A stretch of DNA of 64,000 bases from Erythrobacter sp. WG (GTDB lineage: Bacteria > Pseudomonadota > Alphaproteobacteria > Sphingomonadales > Sphingomonadaceae). Every line of letters starts with the position of its first letter. Within the stretch, counting starts at the first letter, position 1. Positions 32,338 to 41,153 of the stretch are shown one piece after another. The position numbers were made by a program, and so were the translations under genes. The stretch covers positions 38,850-102,849 of the forward strand of contig NZ_JAPFGY010000011.1 in assembly GCF_026586795.1 (NCBI RefSeq), read 5' to 3'. The notes below the pieces were generated by a model, which was given only the letters and a program-made list of their open reading frames with translations, made no database searches and had not been told where the DNA came from.

Positions 32338-34475
32338 CCGCGCCGCCACGCGTGGTAGCGCTCGACCCAGCGGAGCAGGCCTTCGGGCTTGTGCGCCTTC
32401 TTCCAGTTGCCGGCGGCGAACTTGTTGGCCTCGGCGAAGGTGGGGTAGGAATGGATCGTGCCGAGGATCTTGTTGAGGCCGATGCCGTGCTTCATCGCCA
32501 GCACATATTCTGCCAGCAATTCGCCCGCGTGGCTGCCCACGATGGTCGCGCCGAGGATCGTGTCCTTCCCGCTGGCGGGGGTGAGGACCTTGACGAAGCC
32601 CTTCGTCTCGCTTTCGGCGATGGCGCGGTCGAGATCGTCCAATTCGTAGCGGGTGACTTCCACCGCGATCCCCTGCTCGGCCGCCTCGCGCTCGTTCAGC
32701 CCCACGCGCGCAAATTCGGGATCGAGGAAGGTGACGGCGGGGATCACCCGGTAATCGGCCTTGAACTTGCGGAAGGTGCCGAACAGCGCGTTGACGCTCG
32801 CATACCAGGCCTGGTGGCTTGCGGTGTGTGTGAACTGGTAGGGCCCCGCGACGTCCCCGGCGGCGAAGATGTTGGGAAACTTCGTGGCAAGGAATGCGTC
32901 GGTGACGACGGTCTTGTCGGTCTCGACGCCGAGTGCCTCCAGCCCGAAGCCGGTCAGCCGCGCCTTCCTGCCGACCGCGACGATCAGCACGTCGAAGGGG
33001 ACGCGCACGTCCGTGCCGCCCGCTTGGGCGACCAGCACCTTGCCCTCGATCCGCGCCGCCTTGTGGCCGGTGAGAACGCGCACCCCGTCGGCCTCGAGCA
33101 CCGCCTTCGCGAGCGCCGAAACGTCGGCATCCTCGCGCCCCAGCAGCGAGTCCGCCATCTCGACCTGTGTCACCTGCGAGCCCAATCGCGCGAGCGCCTG
33201 GGACAATTCGCATCCGATCGGCCCGCCGCCGAGCACCGCGACCCGGGCAGGCGCCGTGTCCATCTGCGCGAAGGCCTCCCACATGGTCTCGCTGGTGAGG
33301 TAGCCGCTCTGCGAGAGGCCGGGGATCGGCGGGATCACCGGCTCGGCGCCGGTGGCGATGACGATGGCGCGGGTGGTGAGGCGCTGGGTGCCGCCATCGG
33401 CGCGGGCGATCTCGACCGTCCACGGATCGAGGATGCGCGCATAGCCCTTCACCACATCGACGCCGAGGCCCTCGTAGCGCTCGACGCTGTCATGCGGCGC
33501 GATGGTCTTCACCGCCTCGAGCACGCGGGCGATGACCGTGCGGAACGGCACCTCCGGCTCGGCGGGGGCGAGGCCATAGCGGTCGGCATGGCGCATCGTC
33601 GCGGCCACCTTGGCGCTCTTGATCAGCGCCTTGGAGGGCACGCAGCCGGTGTTGAGGCAATCGCCCCCCATCTCCCCCGACTCGACCAGCGTCACCTTGG
33701 CCTTGACCGTCGCGGCGATATAGGCGCTGACCAGCCCCGCCGAGCCTGCGCCGATCACCACGAGGTTGCGGTCGAACTTTCGCGGCCGCGTGAACCCCGC
33801 ATAGACCTTGCGCCGCTGCAAGGCACCGATCACCAGCTTCGCCAGCCACGGCGCGATGCCGAGCAGCACGAAGCTTCCCAGCACGCCCGGCGAGGCGATC
33901 CCCGACAGGCTCTCGATGCGCGCAAGCTGCGTGCCCGCGTTGACGTAGACGATGGTGCCCAGCAGCATCCCCACCTGACTGACCCAGGCATAGGTCCACG
34001 TCCGGATGCGGGTGAGGCCCATCACGAGATTGACCACGAAGAAGGGGAAGGCGGGGATCATCCGCAGGGTGAAGAGATAGAAGGCCCCGTCGCGTTCGAC
34101 CCCTTGGTTGATCGCCTTCAGCCGCTCCCCGAAGCGCGCCTCGATCGAATCCCGCAACACGTAGCGCGAGGAGAGGAAGGCGAGCGTCGCGCCCAGCGTC
34201 GAGGCGAAGGAGACGAGGATCGTCCCCGTAACCACCCCGAACAGCGCACCCGCCGCCAGCGTCAGCAGCGCGGCGCCCGGCAGCGAGGCGGCGGTGACCG
34301 CGACATAGATCACGAAGAAGCCCGCCAACACCGCCACGGGATTCTCGGCGTAGAAGGCCTCCCACTGCGCCACCGCGCCCTTGATGCCCGCGAGCGTCAG
34401 GTATTGCCCGAGGTCGAAGACCACATAGGCGGCGATCACGGCGGCGAGCGCGGCAAGGATGGCGAGCTTTTTCAA
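32334..34475 (-). CDS. TVP38/TMEM64 membrane domain fused to mercuric-reductase-like flavoprotein
   Basis: 713-residue two-domain protein. Residues about 1-225 hold membrane segments with the TVP38/TMEM64 (DedA-superfamily) core, including TAASLPGAALLTLAAGALFG and RMIPAFPFFVVNLVMG. Residues 235-713 form a pyridine nucleotide-disulfide oxidoreductase with the FAD motif VVIGAGSAGL, redox pair C273/C278 in GGDCLNTGCVPSK, NAD(P) motif VAVLGGGPIGCELSQAL, FAD-binding AAGDVAG and a C-terminal dimerisation domain with HSYPTFAE. The start is TTG 34475 overlapping the previous stop (TTGA), with AGGA just upstream. The usual C-terminal Cys pair of true mercuric reductases is absent, so the substrate is unknown. 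The fusion occurs in other bacteria; function inferred as membrane-tethered redox enzyme. Confidence 0.85.
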   Translation of the reverse strand: MKKLAILAALAAVIAAYVVFDLGQYLTLAGIKGAVAQWEAFYAENPVAVLAGFFVIYVAVTAASLPGAALLTLAAGALFGVVTGTILVSFASTLGATLAFLSSRYVLRDSIEARFGERLKAINQGVERDGAFYLFTLRMIPAFPFFVVNLVMGLTRIRTWTYAWVSQVGMLLGTIVYVNAGTQLARIESLSGIASPGVLGSFVLLGIAPWLAKLVIGALQRRKVYAGFTRPRKFDRNLVVIGAGSAGLVSAYIAATVKAKVTLVESGEMGGDCLNTGCVPSKALIKSAKVAATMRHADRYGLAPAEPEVPFRTVIARVLEAVKTIAPHDSVERYEGLGVDVVKGYARILDPWTVEIARADGGTQRLTTRAIVIATGAEPVIPPIPGLSQSGYLTSETMWEAFAQMDTAPARVAVLGGGPIGCELSQALARLGSQVTQVEMADSLLGREDADVSALAKAVLEADGVRVLTGHKAARIEGKVLVAQAGGTDVRVPFDVLIVAVGRKARLTGFGLEALGVETDKTVVTDAFLATKFPNIFAAGDVAGPYQFTHTASHQAWYASVNALFGTFRKFKADYRVIPAVTFLDPEFARVGLNEREAAEQGIAVEVTRYELDDLDRAIAESETKGFVKVLTPASGKDTILGATIVGSHAGELLAEYVLAMKHGIGLNKILGTIHSYPTFAEANKFAAGNWKKAHKPEGLLRWVERYHAWRRG

Positions 34476-35725
34476 TCCTGATCCCCTGACGCCCCGGTGA
34501 GGCTGGCGTATTTCGCGATCCAGCCTTTGTCGATCCGGTGCTTGAGGGCAAGCACCCAAGGCCCCTCGGCGCAGAGCGGCCCGTAGCTGGCGATGGCCGA
34601 GCCGTCGCCGGTGTTCAGGAGATAGAGGCTGTGGCGGCGCGGGCGGTAGGTGGCGCGCGTAGCCTCGCCCTCCAGTACGCTGCGCAGGTTGGCGGCGAGC
34701 ACCGGGCCGGCGAACACCGCATGGACGCCCGAATGCGCGAGGCGCCGGTCGGCGCGCGCAGCGACATCCCCGGCGGCGAAGATGTGCGGGTGCGACACCG
34801 AGCGCTGCTGCGCGTCGACCAGCAGGAAGCCCGCCGCATCGGTGGCGATGCCCGAGGCCCGCACCCACCCCGGCGCGGCGCTGCCGAGGGCGGCGATGAT
34901 AAGGTCGGCCGGCTCGAGGGATTGGAACACGCTTTTCCCGGTTCCTGCCGATCGGGGGGCGACGCCCGCCGCCGCGACAGGCTTCTCGACTTCGCTCGAA
35001 GCGAACGGGTCCGCAGAGCCATCTGCCACCAGCGCGCCGCCTGCGAAGCGGACGTCCACGGGTATCGCCGCGATTCCCTGCCGCTCGAGCGCCCGTGCCA
35101 CGCGCCGCCGCACCGCCGGGGCGAAGCCGGGGAGAAGCCCCGCCTGCCCCGTCGCCAGCGTCACCTGCGGCCGCGCGGGCACGCCGGCGAGGTTGCGCAA
35201 GCCGAAGGCGAGCTCGATACCGCCCGCCCCGCCGCCCGCGACCACCACACGCAAGCGCCCGTGCCGAGACGCCCGCAGGGCGGCGAGGCGTTCCACGAAG
35301 GCGCCGATCGGGCGGACGTCGAGGAGACGCGGGTCCTCGCCCAGCAGCGCCGCCGCCTGCCCCTCGCCGCCGGTGTCGAAGGAGGCACAGTCGAAGGCGA
35401 TGGCCGCGCCGGCGTCTGTCTGCACCACCCGCGCCTCGGGGTCGAAGGCGACGCAGCGGCCCGGCACGAAGGCGGCCCCGGCGCGCGCCGCCAGAGCGGC
35501 GAGATCGACCAGCCCCTCGCCCTGCCCGTGCTGCCCGGCGAGCCAGCCCGGGACCATGCCCGAATAGCGCAAGGCAGGCTCGGGGGTGAGCAGCACCACC
35601 CGCGCGCCCTCCGGCACGCCGCGCCGCGCGAGGTCGGCCAGCACCGCGACATGGGCATGGCCGCCGCCGACCAGCAGCAGCACCCGATGTGCGTCTCTCT
35701 CACCAGCAGCCCGCCGCATTTGCAT
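34472..35725 (-). CDS. FAD-dependent oxidoreductase (SelD-associated/NDH-like family)
   Basis: 417-residue pyridine nucleotide-disulfide oxidoreductase relative lacking the redox Cys pair. The FAD motif is LLLVGGGHAHVAVLADL, the second dinucleotide motif VVVAGGGAGGIELAFGL, and HIFAAGDVA binds FAD near the C terminus. It resembles the family often fused to or next to SelD, and also NDH-2-like dehydrogenases; no selD is visible. A segment about two thirds in (FASSEVEKPVAAAG) is encoded by a dispersed palindromic repeat (34984-35008) and looks like an in-frame insertion. A GTG at 35728 is an alternative start. First gene of the minus-strand operon. Confidence 0.8.
   Translation of the reverse strand: MQMRRAAGERDAHRVLLLVGGGHAHVAVLADLARRGVPEGARVVLLTPEPALRYSGMVPGWLAGQHGQGEGLVDLAALAARAGAAFVPGRCVAFDPEARVVQTDAGAAIAFDCASFDTGGEGQAAALLGEDPRLLDVRPIGAFVERLAALRASRHGRLRVVVAGGGAGGIELAFGLRNLAGVPARPQVTLATGQAGLLPGFAPAVRRRVARALERQGIAAIPVDVRFAGGALVADGSADPFASSEVEKPVAAAGVAPRSAGTGKSVFQSLEPADLIIAALGSAAPGWVRASGIATDAAGFLLVDAQQRSVSHPHIFAAGDVAARADRRLAHSGVHAVFAGPVLAANLRSVLEGEATRATYRPRRHSLYLLNTGDGSAIASYGPLCAEGPWVLALKHRIDKGWIAKYASLTGASGDQD
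34984..35008. repeat. Dispersed palindromic repeat inside the oxidoreductase gene
   Basis: This 25-base stretch contains CGACTTCGCTCGAAGCGAAC and matches the right arm of the repeat pair inside valS (56833-56857) at 24 of 25 positions. The core TTCGCTCGAAGCGAA is itself palindromic. Confidence 0.75.
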
Positions 35726-35728
35726 CAC

Positions 35729-35998
35729 CCGCGCATCTTCGGCCCCGGTTCATCGCAGCGCAAGCTTCGCTCGGTAACGGGGCCGTGATACAGGGTCACC
35801 TCGCATAAACCTCTCTAATGCTCATATATTCAGGAACTTGCAGGCTGGTCGCCGCACCGGAACCGCAGACGATGCTGCGGATTGACGTCTTGCGGGGCGA
35901 CGGCTTTGCCAGCAAGGGACATCATCAACATCTCCGGCGCGCGCCTACCGGCACTGCCCGGACAGGCGCATGGCGCGGTTTCGGACGGAAAGGCTGAC
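35729..35998. other. Promoter-bearing spacer before the pseudo-ABC operon
   Basis: No gene is supported in these 270 bases. The part around 35800-35830 is A/T-richer (CTCATATATTC) and is the most likely promoter location for the plus-strand operon that starts at 35999; a precise -10/-35 pair is not clear. Confidence 0.35.
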
Positions 35999-37759
35999 AT
36001 GGCAGGCGAAGGCCCGAGTTACGGATCGCAGATCAGCCTGGTGAAGTTCTTCAGGATATTCTTCGACATCCTGAAGCCGGAGGCGAATTTCTACTGGCTG
36101 GCCGCGGTCTACGGGATCGGCATCAGCCTGCTCAGCCTCGCCACGCCGATCTCGGTGCAGATGCTCATCAACACCATCGCCAACACCGCGATGACCGCGC
36201 CGCTGGTGATGCTCAGCTTCACCCTGTTCGGCCTGCTGCTGCTCTCCAGCCTGCTCTATGCCTTGCGGATCCACCTGATGGAGATCTTCGCCAGGCGCTT
36301 CTACGCCCGCATGGTCGCGGAGATCTCGCTGATTTCGGTCTATGCGCAGGACCCCTTCTTCGGCGACGTCAAGAAGAGCTCGTTGTTCAACCGCTATTTC
36401 GACGTGATCTACGTCCAGTCGCTGGTCCCCAACCTGATGATCGGCGGCTTCACCGCGCTGCTCCAGATCGCGGTCGGCTTCGTGCTGGTGAGCCTCTACC
36501 ACCCCTATTTCCTCGGCTTCACGCTGGTGATGATCGCGCTGATCTGGGTGGTGTGGCTGCTGTGGGGCGCGCGGGCGCTGCGCACCGGGGTGGACGTCAG
36601 CCACGCCAAGCACACCACCGCCGCCTGGCTCGAGACGATCGGCGGCTCCAACGGCTTCTTCAAGTCGCAGCGCCGCATCGACTACGCGCTCGACAAGACC
36701 GACGACCAGACCCGCAGCTACATCACGCAGCGCAAGCGCCACTTCCGCCACTTGTTCTCGCAGACCCTCGCCTTCCTCGTCATGTATGCCGCCGCCAGCG
36801 CCGCGCTGCTGGGGCTGGGCGGCTGGCTGGTGATCCAGAACGAGCTGACCCTCGGCCAGCTGGTCGCGGCCGAGCTGGTGCTGTCGGCCGCCTTCGTCGG
36901 GGTGTCGCACCTCGGGACCTATCTCGGGTATTTCTACGACCTGTTCGCCGCGGTCGAGGAGATCTCGCAGTTCTACGACGTCGAGCAGGAGCAGCCCAAG
37001 GGCGCCGATCCCTTCGACGGGCCGGACCACGCGATCGTCATGCGCGGCGTGTGCGGCACGGCGCGCAACGAGGAGGTGTGCTTCGATCTCGACATCCCCT
37101 CGGGCGCGATCATCATGGCCGCCGCCAGCCAGCACGGCATCCAGCGGCTGTTCACCAACATCCTCAAGCTTCACGACGTGCCGCAAAGCGGCATCGCGAC
37201 GCTCGGCGGGATCGACATCAAGGCGATCGAGGCGCACCACCTGCGCAAGAACGTCCATGTGCTCGACCGCCCGACCATCGTCGAGATGACGATCCGCGAA
37301 TACCTTGCCCTGTCCTGCCCGGAGACCGCGCCGCAGCGCATGATCGCCGCGCTCGAGACGGTCGGGCTGGCGGAAACCATCGCGACCCTGCCCAAGGGCC
37401 TCGACACCCCGCTCGCATCGACCGGCCACCCGCTTTCCACCGTCGAGCTCCAGCAGCTGAAGCTCGCCAACGCCCTGCTCGAACGCCCGCGCATCCTGGT
37501 GCTCAGCCGCCTGTTCGACCTGCTCGACCCCGAACCGATCGCCCGCGCCGTCGCCGAACTGCGCGCGCAGGCCTATACCACCGTGATCTACTTCTCGAAC
37601 CGGCGCATCGACCTGGGCTTCGACCGCTTCCTGTTCCTGGAGGCCGGGCAGCAGCGCTATTTTGACACCTTCGAGGCGTTCAGCGCGGCGATGGGCCTTC
37701 CCGACGATCCGCCGCCGACCGGTCCCGGCGCGGCCCCCGGCATCCGCGGAGGTGCGTGA
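35999..37759 (+). CDS. ABC-exporter-like protein with a degenerate, ATPase-dead NBD
   Basis: 586-residue protein built like a type I ABC exporter half. Residues about 30-310 hold six predicted membrane helices with the ABC type-1 fold (YWLAAVYGIGISLLSLATPI, FYARMVAEISL, GQLVAAELVLSAAFVGVSHL). The C-terminal 235 residues align by eye with an ABC ATPase domain (SGIATLGGIDIKAIEAHHLRK, TLPKGLDTPLASTGHPLS), but every catalytic element is lost: the Walker A slot reads AAASQHGIQRL (374-384), the Q-loop slot VLDRPTIV, the signature LSTVELQ (479-485), Walker B LVLSRLFDLLD and the H-loop YFSNRR. It cannot hydrolyse ATP in the canonical way. ATG 35999 has GGAAAGG upstream; an in-frame ATG at 35882 is less likely. 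It heads an operon with HlyD- and TolC-like genes. Confidence 0.88.
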   Translation: MAGEGPSYGSQISLVKFFRIFFDILKPEANFYWLAAVYGIGISLLSLATPISVQMLINTIANTAMTAPLVMLSFTLFGLLLLSSLLYALRIHLMEIFARRFYARMVAEISLISVYAQDPFFGDVKKSSLFNRYFDVIYVQSLVPNLMIGGFTALLQIAVGFVLVSLYHPYFLGFTLVMIALIWVVWLLWGARALRTGVDVSHAKHTTAAWLETIGGSNGFFKSQRRIDYALDKTDDQTRSYITQRKRHFRHLFSQTLAFLVMYAAASAALLGLGGWLVIQNELTLGQLVAAELVLSAAFVGVSHLGTYLGYFYDLFAAVEEISQFYDVEQEQPKGADPFDGPDHAIVMRGVCGTARNEEVCFDLDIPSGAIIMAAASQHGIQRLFTNILKLHDVPQSGIATLGGIDIKAIEAHHLRKNVHVLDRPTIVEMTIREYLALSCPETAPQRMIAALETVGLAETIATLPKGLDTPLASTGHPLSTVELQQLKLANALLERPRILVLSRLFDLLDPEPIARAVAELRAQAYTTVIYFSNRRIDLGFDRFLFLEAGQQRYFDTFEAFSAAMGLPDDPPPTGPGAAPGIRGGA

Positions 37760-37760
37760 T

Positions 37761-38798
37761 ATGGCGATGCTCAAACAGGACATGGCGCATTTCACGACGC
37801 TTGCGGGGATCCGCGTGCCGCGCGTGATGCGGGCGATCTTCTACATGATCCTCTTCGCGCTGGTGATCGGGGTCGCTTTCCTGATCTACGTGCCCTGGGT
37901 GCAGACCACCTCCGGGCCGGGCGTGGTGACGACGCTGAGCCCGAACGAGCGCAAGCAGGACATCAACGCGCTGGTGCCGGGCCGTATCGAGGAATGGTAC
38001 GTGCGCGACGGCAGCTCGGTGAAGCAGGGCGACCCGATCGTGCGCATCGCCGACATCGACCCCAACCTAATCGAGCGCTTGCAGGCCGAACGCGCGCAGC
38101 TCGCCCTCCAGCTCCAGGCCGCGCAGTCCGCGCTCGCCACCGCCCGCATCGACGAGCGCCGGAGCCGCGAGCTGTTCGAGGCCGGGCTCGCCGCGCGGCG
38201 CGATTTCGAACAGGCGCAGATCCGCATCGCCGAGCGCGAGGGCCAGGTCGCCGCCGCGCAGGCTGCCCTGAACCGTGCCGACGTCAACATCGCCCGCCAA
38301 TCGGTGCAGATCGTGCGCGCCCCGCGCGACGGCTTCATCCAGAGCCTCAACGCGGGCGATGCGGCGACGGTCGTCAAGGCGGGCGACGTGCTCGCAACCT
38401 TCGTGCCCGACGGCGCGCAGCGGGTGATCGAGATCTTCATCGACGGCCGCGACGTGGCGCTCGTGCGCCCGGGCGACCAGGCGCGGGTCCAGTTCGAAGG
38501 CTGGCCGGCGGTGCAGTTCTCGGGCTGGCCCTCGGTCGCGGTCGGCACCTTCGGCGGCCGGGTCATCGCGGTCGACCGTTCGGCCCAGATCGACGGGCGC
38601 TTCCGGGTGCTGATCGCCGAGGAGACGTTCGACGGCCACGCCTGGCCCGAGGAGCGCTACGTGCGTTTCGGCGCCGCGGTGCAGGCATGGGTGCTGCTCG
38701 AGACGGTGCCGGTCGGTTACGAGATCTGGCGCCAGCTCAACAACTTCCCGCCGCAGCTGCCGGCGGGCGAGACGAGCGCCGGGGCGACGAAGAAGTGA
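37761..38798 (+). CDS. HlyD-family periplasmic adaptor protein
   Basis: Membrane-fusion protein that would bridge the inner-membrane component and the outer-membrane channel. The 345 residues have one N-terminal membrane helix (about 24-46), a biotinyl-lipoyl-like half (ALVPGRIEEWYVRDGSSVKQGDPI), a coiled-coil hairpin (about 105-200, rich in Ala, Gln, Arg and Glu) and the second lipoyl half with APRDGFIQSLNAGDAATVVKAGD and a beta-barrel. Start ATG 37761 is one base after the ABC-like stop. The C terminus is Ala/Lys-rich. It completes a type-I-secretion-like tripartite set. Confidence 0.88.
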   Translation: MAMLKQDMAHFTTLAGIRVPRVMRAIFYMILFALVIGVAFLIYVPWVQTTSGPGVVTTLSPNERKQDINALVPGRIEEWYVRDGSSVKQGDPIVRIADIDPNLIERLQAERAQLALQLQAAQSALATARIDERRSRELFEAGLAARRDFEQAQIRIAEREGQVAAAQAALNRADVNIARQSVQIVRAPRDGFIQSLNAGDAATVVKAGDVLATFVPDGAQRVIEIFIDGRDVALVRPGDQARVQFEGWPAVQFSGWPSVAVGTFGGRVIAVDRSAQIDGRFRVLIAEETFDGHAWPEERYVRFGAAVQAWVLLETVPVGYEIWRQLNNFPPQLPAGETSAGATKK

Positions 38799-40273
38799 TC
38801 CTTGCGCGCGGCATCGGGCTTATCGGCGCGGCCACGCTGGCGCTGGCGGCTGCGGGCACGCCGGCCGGCGCGCAGGATATCGCCGCCAATCCCGAGCCGC
38901 TCGAGGCGGCGCTCACCACCGGCGCGCTGCTGCCCGAGGAGGTGCTGCGCTCCTCGGCGCTGACCTTCCCCTCGGTGCTCGAGGCCTTCGAGCGCGAGGC
39001 CGCCGCGCGCGCCGACCAGCTCGCCGCCGACGGCGCCTTCGACCTCATGCTGAAGGGCGAGTATTACGACCGCATCACCGGCTTCTATTCGGGCGGCTTC
39101 GGCAAGGTCGAGGCCCGCCAGCCGCTGCGCCCCTACGGCGCCGAGGTGTTCGGCTCCTACCGCGTCTCGGACGGCACCTTCCCGACCTACGAGAACTACA
39201 ACTACACCAACCAGCTGGGCGAGGCGAAGGTGGGCGCGCTGTTCTCGCTGCTGCGCAACCGCGACATCGACAGTCGCCGCTTCGCAATCGAGGACACCCG
39301 CCTCGCGGCCAGCCAGGCGCGGTTCGACGTGATGCTGGTGCGCCTCAACGTCCAGCACGAGGCGCTGCGCGCCTATTGGCGCTGGGTTGCGGCGGGCGAG
39401 GAGATCCGGGTCTTCGAGGAACTGCTCGAGATCGCCGAGGCGCGCCAGATCGGCCTGGCGCGCGAGGTGCGCGAAGGCGCGCGCGCGCGCATCGCGCTGA
39501 CCGAGAACGAACAGAACCTGCTGCGCCGCCGCACCCTGTTGGAACAGGCGCGGCGCGATTTCGATACCGCGGCCAACTCGCTCGGCTTCTACCTGCGCAC
39601 CGAAGACGGGCGCATGATCGTGCCGACCCGCGAGATGCTGCCCGATCTCTCCTTAATGAAGGCCGTGCCCCCGGCCGAGACGATCGCGGCCCGGCCGGTC
39701 AACGAGGTGATCACCACGCGGCCCGAACTCCAGACCTTCCGCCTCGCGCTGGAACGCGCCGCCAACCGGGTGCTGCTGCGCGAGAACGACCTCCAGCCCT
39801 CGCTCAACGCGAGCGTGGAGCTGTCGCGCGATTTCGGCCGCATCGGCCCGGGCGGGCCGGGCTTCGATTCGACCGACACGGTGGTCGGCCTCACCTTCTC
39901 GGTGCCGCTGCAACGGCGCGCGGCGCGCGGCGCCTTGCAGCGCGCCGAGGCCGAACTGCGCGAGACCGAGCTGCGCCAGCGCCGCATCGCCGACCAGATC
40001 ACCACCGAGGTCGCCAACATCCTCGCCAACCTCACGGCGGCGGTGAAGCTCTCCCAGCTTGCCGATGCAGAGGTCGAGCAGGCCAACCGGATGGTGCAGG
40101 CCGAACGCACCCGCTTCCGCCTCGGCGCGGGCGAGTTCTTCCTGGTCAACGCCCGCGAGGAAACCGCCGCCAACGCGCAGATCGGCGCGATTCGCGCACA
40201 GCTGGCCGGCCGTCTCGCCGAGGCGAGCTACAATGCCGCGACCATGAACCTGCGCGCCTTGGGGCTCGAATAG
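38795..40273 (+). CDS. TolC-family outer-membrane efflux protein
   Basis: Outer-membrane channel component of 492 residues. The start is GTG 38795 overlapping the adaptor stop (GTGA) and gives a signal peptide ending PAGAQ. Long alpha-helical heptad-rich segments (LAASQARFDVMLVRLNVQHEALRAYWRW and LRETELRQRRIADQITTEVANILANL) and the repeated two-fold TolC architecture are recognisable. The insert FYSGGFGKVEARQPLRPYGAEVFGSYR lies in the first barrel/loop region. The frame is open upstream only as a shadow of the adaptor gene. Confidence 0.87.
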   Translation: MILARGIGLIGAATLALAAAGTPAGAQDIAANPEPLEAALTTGALLPEEVLRSSALTFPSVLEAFEREAAARADQLAADGAFDLMLKGEYYDRITGFYSGGFGKVEARQPLRPYGAEVFGSYRVSDGTFPTYENYNYTNQLGEAKVGALFSLLRNRDIDSRRFAIEDTRLAASQARFDVMLVRLNVQHEALRAYWRWVAAGEEIRVFEELLEIAEARQIGLAREVREGARARIALTENEQNLLRRRTLLEQARRDFDTAANSLGFYLRTEDGRMIVPTREMLPDLSLMKAVPPAETIAARPVNEVITTRPELQTFRLALERAANRVLLRENDLQPSLNASVELSRDFGRIGPGGPGFDSTDTVVGLTFSVPLQRRAARGALQRAEAELRETELRQRRIADQITTEVANILANLTAAVKLSQLADAEVEQANRMVQAERTRFRLGAGEFFLVNAREETAANAQIGAIRAQLAGRLAEASYNAATMNLRALGLE

Positions 40274-40406
40274 CTTGCCGTTTGCGTTTTTGCCGCAATC
40301 TTGCCACATTCTGGCGCGCATGGCGCCCAGATGCGGCGGTGCCGATTGACGCACCCTGCGCCCTTCTTCATCCGATCCGACCAGTGGCCGCCAGAGACCC
40401 CATTCC

Positions 40407-41150
40407 ATGACAACGAAGATGCTGACCGGCCTGCTTGCCAAGACCGGTGACACCGATGCGGACGTGCGATGCACGCCGGGCGAGCGGCTGTTCCAGATCG
40501 CTTTCGGGGCGGTGCAATGGCCCTGGCTCCTACGCAGCCTCTACGGCGGGACGCAGGCGGAAAAGCAGGCCCTGCTCGACCGGCTGGGGCTCGAGGCCGA
40601 TGCGCTCCCGCATCTCGGCAGCTGGAAGGCGGATACCTACCTGCTTCACCGCATCGTCGACACCATCGAGGCGGCACGGCCCGCCACGGTGGTCGAGCTC
40701 GGCTCGGGCGCAACCTCGCTGGTGATCGCCAAGGCGCTGGCCCAGCATGGCAACGGGCGGCTCCACTCCTACGACAGCCACGCGCCTTTCGTCTCGGCGA
40801 TGCACGAGTGGCTCGCCGAACACGCGCTCGAGGCAGATTTCCGCTACGCTCCGCTGACCACGCGCGACGTGCGCTGGCCGGGGCTGTGGTATGGCCTTAC
40901 CGAGGTGCCGGGCTCGATCGACCTCCTCGTGATCGACGGCCCGCCCTGGGCGGTCCACCCCTTCGCGCGCGGCATGGCCGAACGCCTCTTCCCGCTGATC
41001 GCGCCGGGCGGCACTGTGCTGCTCGACGATGCCGCCCGGCCGGGCGAACGCTATGTCGCGCGGCGCTGGAAGAAGGCTTGGCCCGATTTCGTGTGGGCTT
41101 ACGAAGGCGCGGGCACCAAGGGCCTCCTGGTCGGCAAACGCCGCGCCTGA
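40407..41150 (+). CDS. Class I SAM-dependent methyltransferase-like protein
   Basis: 247-residue soluble protein with a Rossmann methyltransferase core: motif I VVELGSGATSLVIAKAL (about residues 95-111), an acidic post-motif HSYDSHAPFV, and IDLLVIDGPPWAVHPFARG with GGTVLLDDAARPGE near the C terminus. This layout matches the Methyltransf_24-like group whose substrates are mostly unknown and often sugar- or lipid-linked. It is 133 bases after the TolC-like gene, probably with its own promoter; functional link to the export operon is not shown. Its end is 3 bases from the convergent trmL stop. Confidence 0.8.
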   Translation: MTTKMLTGLLAKTGDTDADVRCTPGERLFQIAFGAVQWPWLLRSLYGGTQAEKQALLDRLGLEADALPHLGSWKADTYLLHRIVDTIEAARPATVVELGSGATSLVIAKALAQHGNGRLHSYDSHAPFVSAMHEWLAEHALEADFRYAPLTTRDVRWPGLWYGLTEVPGSIDLLVIDGPPWAVHPFARGMAERLFPLIAPGGTVLLDDAARPGERYVARRWKKAWPDFVWAYEGAGTKGLLVGKRRA

Positions 41151-41153
41151 CGC

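Noticed and set aside
32352..34481. 709-codon + strand frame over the TVP38-reductase gene
   Set aside because: Antisense shadow; the minus strand has full cofactor motifs.
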